16,684 nucleotides of DNA, taken from Candidatus Woesearchaeota archaeon (lineage in GTDB: Archaea; Nanobdellota; Nanobdellia; Woesearchaeales; GW2011-AR4). Below, piece after piece: positions 13,172-16,684 of the stretch. Numbering within the stretch: the stretch's first letter is position 1; each line of letters begins with the position of its first letter. Position numbers and translations under genes: made by a program. The stretch lies in NCBI GenBank assembly GCA_016784195.1, contig JADHVE010000023.1, positions 1 through 16,684 of the forward strand, read 5' to 3'. Below the pieces are notes generated by a model. The model saw nothing but the letters and a program-made list of their open reading frames with translations. It did not search any database and was not told the origin of the DNA.

Positions 13172-13204
13172 GGGTTTTTGGCACCCTGAAAATCAAAGAT
13201 TTTC
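13172..13204 (-). repeat. Two hairpins in the kinase-deaminase intergenic gap
   Basis: On the minus strand GAAAATC-TTT-GATTTTC (13188-13204) is a perfect 7-base stem, followed by GGGT-GCCAAAA-ACCC (13172-13186), which ends next to the SD GGAGGA of the deaminase gene. The first hairpin differs at one base of 17 from the core of H5 in the 9659-9812 array. It overlaps the last two bases of the kinase gene. Confidence 0.6.
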
Positions 13205-13739
13205 ATGTTTTTATTACCTGATCAATTTTTTTATGTAAATCTTCTAATGAATCTTCATTAATTATGACTTTATCAGCTGAATTGAAGCATTCATCAAGCT
13301 GTTGACTGGTTTTATTTTTAAGATTTTCCTTTTCTTCCAATTCTTTAAACTGCTCTAAAGTTTCTGCATCTCCTGCTCTGCCTCGCTCTCTTGATCTTTT
13401 AAATCTCAGTTCTACTGGAGCGTCTATCCCCAAAAGGACAAAATCTTTGTTTTTCCTTAGTTCTTTAATCTCTTCTAAGTTCCTTATGCTGTCTATTGCA
13501 AAATTGCCTTCATCCTTAATTTTGTCATTTATTCTTTTGGCCAGGTAGTTTGCCCCAAACCTTACCCTCAATTCATTTCCTAATTTTATCAGATTTTCTC
13601 TTACAGGCTCTATCTCTTTTTCTTTTGCTGCAACTCTTAATTCGTCTGATAATGAAAAATAAGTAAATCCTTTTTTTTCCAAATAAGCCGCAGCTTCTCC
13701 TTTGCCAGAGGCATTCCTGCCAGTCAACCCAATTATCAT
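13203..13739 (-). CDS. P-loop nucleotide kinase-like protein paired with dCMP deaminase, 178 aa
   Basis: A small P-loop NTPase of the nucleoside/dephospho-CoA kinase fold. MIIGLTG-RNASGKGE holds the Walker A loop G7-x4-G12-K13-G14, with Gly14 where Ser or Thr is common, as in adenylate kinases. GNFAIDSIRNLEEIKELR (78-95) and FVLLGIDAPVELRFKRSRERGRAGD (100-124) give the strand-plus-Arg-rich lid region. The SIRN..E...LR and DAP...R patterns resemble the kinase-like part of fused dCMP deaminases (yeast Dcd1, Vibrio DcdV/AvcD), and the next gene of the operon encodes the deaminase. It may bind or phosphorylate a deoxynucleotide, or control the deaminase. A plain nucleoside monophosphate or dephospho-CoA kinase is also possible. 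ATG 13739 is set by homology. Confidence 0.8.
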   Translation of the reverse strand: MIIGLTGRNASGKGEAAAYLEKKGFTYFSLSDELRVAAKEKEIEPVRENLIKLGNELRVRFGANYLAKRINDKIKDEGNFAIDSIRNLEEIKELRKNKDFVLLGIDAPVELRFKRSRERGRAGDAETLEQFKELEEKENLKNKTSQQLDECFNSADKVIINEDSLEDLHKKIDQVIKT

Positions 13740-13844
13740 TTTTTCATTAATTTTAAAGCATTAAGTTCTACTGCACTATAACAATTATTTGCACGTTTTT
13801 CAGTTTTTTTTTGATTATTTTTTAAGGTTTAAATTTTTTTAATA

Positions 13845-13900
13845 ATAATAATAAAAAATAAACACAACCATGTTCACAACAAATTAATATCTTGTTTGTG
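13845..13900 (-). terminator. Possible terminator after mtnA
   Basis: On the minus strand CACAAACAA (13892-13900) pairs with TTGTTGTG (13875-13882) with one bulge, and a T-rich tract follows further down. It lies between the end of mtnA and the kinase operon and could separate the two units. The rest of the 246-base spacer is very AT-rich and shows no gene. Confidence 0.3.
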
Positions 13901-13985
13901 CTCTGTTGGCTGTTTTTATCAGATTTTTTATTTAATGAAATTTATTTATTGGCTATTTTTTAATGAGTGTTTATTATTGGAAATT

Positions 13986-15098
13986 TTAATAATCATTTTT
14001 ATGTTCTGGAAACAGACTTAAAATACTCTCTTCATCAGCTCCACATATGCCTCGCTCTGTGATTAAGCTAGTAATTAATCTTGCTGGAGTAACATCAAAA
14101 GCAAAGTTTGCGGTTTTTGCATCTTTTGGAGCCAATAAAACTTCTCTTATCTTTCCATCTAAAAATCCTCTCGCATATTTTACTTCTTCATCTCCTCTTT
14201 GCTCAATTGGGATTTCTTTGATTCCGTCTCTTATGTTCCAGTCAAAAGTTGAGGAAGGCAAAGCAACATAAAACGGAACATTATTGTCTTTTGCAGCCAA
14301 CGCTTTTAAGTAAGTTCCAATCTTATTGGCAGCATATCCAGTATAGCTTGTTCTGTCTGTTCCAACAATAACCATATCAACCATGCCATGCTGCATCAAA
14401 TGGCCCCCAACATTATCGGCTATTATAGTATAAGGAATGCCCTGATGTTCTAATTCCCATGCTGTTAACCTCGCTCCTTGATTTCTCGGCCTTGTCTCAT
14501 CAACCCAAACATGAACCTTAATGCCCTTATCAAAAGCAGCATAGATTGGGGCTGTGGCAGAGCCGTAATCAACAAATGCTAACCAGCCGGCATTACAATG
14601 AGTCAGAATATTTACTATCCCTCCATTTTTCTTTTTAGAAATCTCTTCAATAATTTTCAACCCATGTTCTCCTAATCTTTTGCAAAAATCAGCATCTTCA
14701 TCTGCAATTTCATTAGCAGTTTTTAATGCAATACTTATTTTTTCTTCAGGTGTTGAGCCTTTTTTAATCTCATTTAATTGCCTTTCAACAGCCCACTGTA
14801 AATTCATGGCAGTAGGTCTTGTTGCAATCAGTTTATCAGCGGATTTTTTTAAGGAGATGTCAAAATCATCTTTATCTGCTTCTAAAGATGCAACATACAT
14901 ACCATAACCGGCAGCAGCCCCAATCAAGCCTGCACCTCTAACGTGCATATCTTTAATCGCTATTGTAACATCATCAACTGTCTTTAAGTCTTCTATTATA
15001 AACTCATGAGGCAGATTTCTTTGATCAATTATTTGCACTACTTTATTATCATCTTTCTTTACCCAGATTGTCCTGTGGTGTTCATTATTTACTTTCAT
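13986..15098 (-). CDS. mtnA: S-methyl-5-thioribose-1-phosphate isomerase (MtnA/eIF2B-like family), 370 aa
   Basis: Isomerises methylthioribose-1-phosphate to methylthioribulose-1-phosphate in the salvage of methylthioadenosine left from SAM-dependent reactions. Seen: RTIWVKKDDNKVVQIIDQRNLPHEF (9-33), the phosphate loop VRGAGLIGAAAGYGM (53-67), ILTHCNAGWLAFVDYGSATAPIYAA with catalytic Cys168, VHVWVDETRPRNQGARLTAWEL, VDMVIVGTDR with catalytic Asp248, and NKIGTYLKALAAKDNNVPFYVALPSSTFD. Two loops deviate: VRGAGLIG replaces the usual RGAPAIG, and GTDR replaces GADR. A related archaeal enzyme, ribose-1,5-bisphosphate isomerase, is an alternative, but the DETRPRxQGARLTAWEL block favours MtnA. MetK lies nearby in the same orientation, separated by a small gene on the other strand. 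Confidence 0.88.
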   Translation of the reverse strand: MKVNNEHHRTIWVKKDDNKVVQIIDQRNLPHEFIIEDLKTVDDVTIAIKDMHVRGAGLIGAAAGYGMYVASLEADKDDFDISLKKSADKLIATRPTAMNLQWAVERQLNEIKKGSTPEEKISIALKTANEIADEDADFCKRLGEHGLKIIEEISKKKNGGIVNILTHCNAGWLAFVDYGSATAPIYAAFDKGIKVHVWVDETRPRNQGARLTAWELEHQGIPYTIIADNVGGHLMQHGMVDMVIVGTDRTSYTGYAANKIGTYLKALAAKDNNVPFYVALPSSTFDWNIRDGIKEIPIEQRGDEEVKYARGFLDGKIREVLLAPKDAKTANFAFDVTPARLITSLITERGICGADEESILSLFPEHKNDY

Positions 15099-15125
15099 CT
15101 TACAAAATAAAGAAATAATAGAGTG

Positions 15126-15133
15126 TTATTAAA
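15126..15133 (+). promoter_or_regulatory. Possible TATA box of the 56-aa protein gene
   Basis: TTATTAAA is centred about 28 bases before the ATG at 15158. The 59-base region also has to hold the divergent mtnA promoter. Confidence 0.35.
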
Positions 15134-15157
15134 GATTTTGGAAAAAATAGATGTTAA

Positions 15158-15328
15158 ATGGCTCATAAAATTGCTGATTTTTATGATGATCTTGAAGAAG
15201 ATATAATCAGGTTAAGGGAGGAATTTCAATATGGGGCAAAAACAATACTTGATGATACAAAAATAAAAGAATTAGTCAATGACTCTAAAGAGTTTGTTGA
15301 GATTGTTAGGGTTTTTTTGAAGAAATAA
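15158..15328 (+). CDS. Small acidic helical protein of unknown function, 56 aa
   Basis: The frame runs from the ATG at 15158 to the TAA at 15326-15328 and encodes MAHKIADFYDDLEEDIIRLR, then a part rich in Lys, Asp and Glu ending EFVEIVRVFLKK. No domain is recognised. The heptad-like spread of Ile, Leu and Phe suggests two amphipathic helices, perhaps a short coiled coil. It is divergent from mtnA and convergent with metK (38 bases between stops). A TATA-like element at the right distance and clean coding character support it, but it could still be a chance frame. An internal GGGAGG followed by an out-of-frame ATG leads only to an 11-codon frame. Confidence 0.5.
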   Translation: MAHKIADFYDDLEEDIIRLREEFQYGAKTILDDTKIKELVNDSKEFVEIVRVFLKK

Positions 15329-15366
15329 AAAAAAGAAAAAATCTAACCACTATTTTCAGGATGCAC

Positions 15367-16569
15367 TTAATCTCCTGTTTTCTCAGCTGAGCTTAACTCA
15401 CCAGCATCTTTTTTTAAATCTTCAACCTTATCAACGTTCTCCCATGTAAAGTCTGGGTCGTCCCTTCCAAAGTGGCCGTATGCAGCTGTTTTTTTGTATA
15501 TGGGCCTTCTTAACTTCAGATGGCTTATGATATCAGCAGGCTTTAGTTTAAAGTGCTTTCTAACAAGCTCTGCTATTTTCTCTTCAGGTATCTTATTTGT
15601 ATGGAAACAGTGTACTAAAACTGAAACAGGTTCTGCAACTCCGATACAGTAAGCAAGCTGAACTTCACACTTGTCTGCCAAGCCGGCAGCTACTATATTC
15701 TTTGCAACATACCTTGCTGCATAAGCTGCACTTCTATCAACTTTGCTTGGGTCTTTTCCTGAGAAACATCCTCCGCCATGGCTTCCTTGTCCGCCATATG
15801 TGTCAACAATGATCTTTCTTCCTGTTACTCCGGCATCTCCTACAGGACCTCCAATTACGAATTTTCCTGTTCCGTTTACATGGTATGTTGTATTATCATC
15901 AATCCAGTCTTTACATATAGGCTTGATTACTTTTTCCCTGATATCTTCCCTTAATTTTTCAATATCCACATCAGGGCTATGCTGAGCAGCAATAACTACT
16001 GTTGTTACCTTTTTTGGAACACCATCTTCATATTCAACACTGACCTGGCTTTTGCCGTCCGGTCTTAAGTAAGGCAGTTCCTTGCTTTCTCTTACATCTG
16101 TAAGTTTTTTGCATAATTTATGTGCAAGAATAATTGGCAAAGGCATATATTCTGGAGTTTCATTTGTCGCATACCCAAACATCATTCCTTGATCTCCAGC
16201 TCCTTGCTCAGCGCCTTCCTTGCCTTCTGCTGCACTTTCATTCACACCCTGAGCAATGTTAGGGCTTTGCTCTGAAACAGAAATCAAGACTCCGCAGCCG
16301 TCTGCGTCAAAGCCGTATTCAGGATCATCATATCCTATTTCCCTTATTGTGTCTCTCACAACCTTTTGCATATCAACATAGGTTTTTGTAGTTATCTCTC
16401 CTGCCACTACAACAAAGCCAGTTTTTGTTAAACATTCACAAGCAACTCTTGCGTTAGGATCGTCCTTATATATCATATCTAAGACTGCATCAGAAATCAT
16501 GTCACACATCTTATCGGGGTGACCTGCCGTAACACTCTCAGAAGTAAACAAATATTTTCCTTTTTTCAT
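15367..16569 (-). CDS. metK: S-adenosylmethionine synthetase, bacterial MetK type, 400 aa
   Basis: Makes SAM from methionine and ATP. Family marks in order: YLFTSESVTAGHPDKMCDMI (His17 of GHPDK), GFDADGCGVL, EQGAGDQGMMFGYATNET (122-138), LRPDGKSQV, FVIGGPVGDAGVTGRKIIVDTYGG (237-260), GKDPSKVDRSAAYAARYVAKNIVAAGLADK, and KTAAYGHFGR near the end. These are the bacterial/eukaryotic MetK signatures, not those of the distinct archaeal MAT family. The flexible loop after DTYGG reads QGSHGGGCFSGKD. ATG 16569 is chosen because AGGAGG (16577-16582) lies seven bases upstream; the longer in-frame start at 16602 would place that SD inside the gene. The hairpin AAAAATC-TAT-GATTTTT sits in the leader. Acquisition from bacteria, perhaps long ago, is inferred. 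Confidence 0.96.
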   Translation of the reverse strand: MKKGKYLFTSESVTAGHPDKMCDMISDAVLDMIYKDDPNARVACECLTKTGFVVVAGEITTKTYVDMQKVVRDTIREIGYDDPEYGFDADGCGVLISVSEQSPNIAQGVNESAAEGKEGAEQGAGDQGMMFGYATNETPEYMPLPIILAHKLCKKLTDVRESKELPYLRPDGKSQVSVEYEDGVPKKVTTVVIAAQHSPDVDIEKLREDIREKVIKPICKDWIDDNTTYHVNGTGKFVIGGPVGDAGVTGRKIIVDTYGGQGSHGGGCFSGKDPSKVDRSAAYAARYVAKNIVAAGLADKCEVQLAYCIGVAEPVSVLVHCFHTNKIPEEKIAELVRKHFKLKPADIISHLKLRRPIYKKTAAYGHFGRDDPDFTWENVDKVEDLKKDAGELSSAEKTGD

Positions 16570-16576
16570 TTTTTTG

Positions 16577-16617
16577 CCTCCTAGGATAAGAATAAAACTC
16601 AAAAATCTATGATTTTT
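16577..16617 (-). promoter_or_regulatory. metK leader with SD and hairpin
   Basis: The SD AGGAGG is at 16577-16582. AAAAATC (16601-16607), TAT and GATTTTT (16611-16617) form a perfect 7-base stem with a 3-base loop, sharing the AAAATC-NNN-GATTTT core with the hairpins at 9760-9787 and 13188-13204. The leader is too short and AT-rich for a SAM riboswitch. Bases 16618-16684 show nothing more than AT-rich promoter-like DNA. Confidence 0.5.
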
Positions 16618-16684
16618 TTTGTTTCATTTTATCACTTTATTTAGTTAATATTATTCATAAATTTAACTATGATTTAATAAGGTT

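Noticed and set aside
13935..14021. 28-codon hydrophobic frame opposite the end of mtnA
   Set aside because: It overlaps mtnA in antisense and has no promoter at the proper distance.
16570..16684. SAM riboswitch before metK
   Set aside because: The leader is short and AT-rich, with only one small hairpin and no recognisable aptamer core.

Overview
The window looks like AT-rich chromosomal DNA from an archaeon. The evidence is archaeal-type TATA boxes about 26 bases upstream of leaderless ATG codons, Shine-Dalgarno (SD) motifs of the GAGGTGAT type inside operons, archease with a 3'-phosphate RNA ligase RtcB, a double Lrp/AsnC regulator, and a TFB-type zinc ribbon. Compact genes, very AT-rich spacers and a bacterial-type SAM synthetase suggest a DPANN lineage (Woesearchaeota- or Pacearchaeota-like). 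That placement is an inference, since no rRNA marker is present.

Layout. 1-111 is the C-terminal end of a radical SAM protein of the AmmeMemoRadiSam type. It converges on a small basic protein (125-313, minus). Next come archease (413-832), an ATP-grasp ligase on the minus strand (846-2210) divergent from a tandem Lrp/AsnC regulator (2336-3319), a 404-base spacer with several potential hairpins, and RtcB (3724-5136). A class II ribonucleotide reductase (5295-7439) is followed 33 bases later by a cob(I)alamin adenosyltransferase (7473-8096), the enzyme that makes its cofactor. A repair pair follows: an AlkD-like protein (8286-8996) and endonuclease III (8993-9649), overlapping by 4 bases. The spacer 9650-9851 is tiled by six consecutive hairpins that end just before the TATA box of a thioredoxin reductase (9852-10799), which is followed by a DJ-1/PfpI protein (10813-11325). 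A DEDD exonuclease of the YprB type (11303-12082, minus) converges on the latter.

The spacer 12083-12403 holds a second hairpin cluster, again directly before a TATA box, here driving a 47-residue TFB-type zinc ribbon (12404-12547). A minus-strand operon then reads P-loop kinase (13739-13203), dCMP deaminase (13156-12737) and a 40-residue zinc ribbon (12707-12585). Last come MtnA (13986-15098, minus), a 56-residue acidic protein (15158-15328, plus), and bacterial-type MetK (15367-16569, minus).

How the genes relate. Three genes bear on deoxynucleotide supply: ribonucleotide reductase, CobA for its adenosylcobalamin, and dCMP deaminase with a companion kinase. Archease and RtcB form the tRNA splicing and RNA repair ligase. 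AlkD-like protein and Nth serve base repair, TrxR and DJ-1 thiol redox and carbonyl stress, and MetK and MtnA SAM synthesis and methylthio salvage. The most unusual features are the two hairpin arrays placed upstream of core promoters, a hairpin core (GAAAATC-NNN-GATTTTC) that recurs at other sites in the window, the free-standing TFB zinc ribbon, and a kinase-deaminase gene pair that resembles a split form of the fused DcdV/AvcD and yeast Dcd1 proteins.
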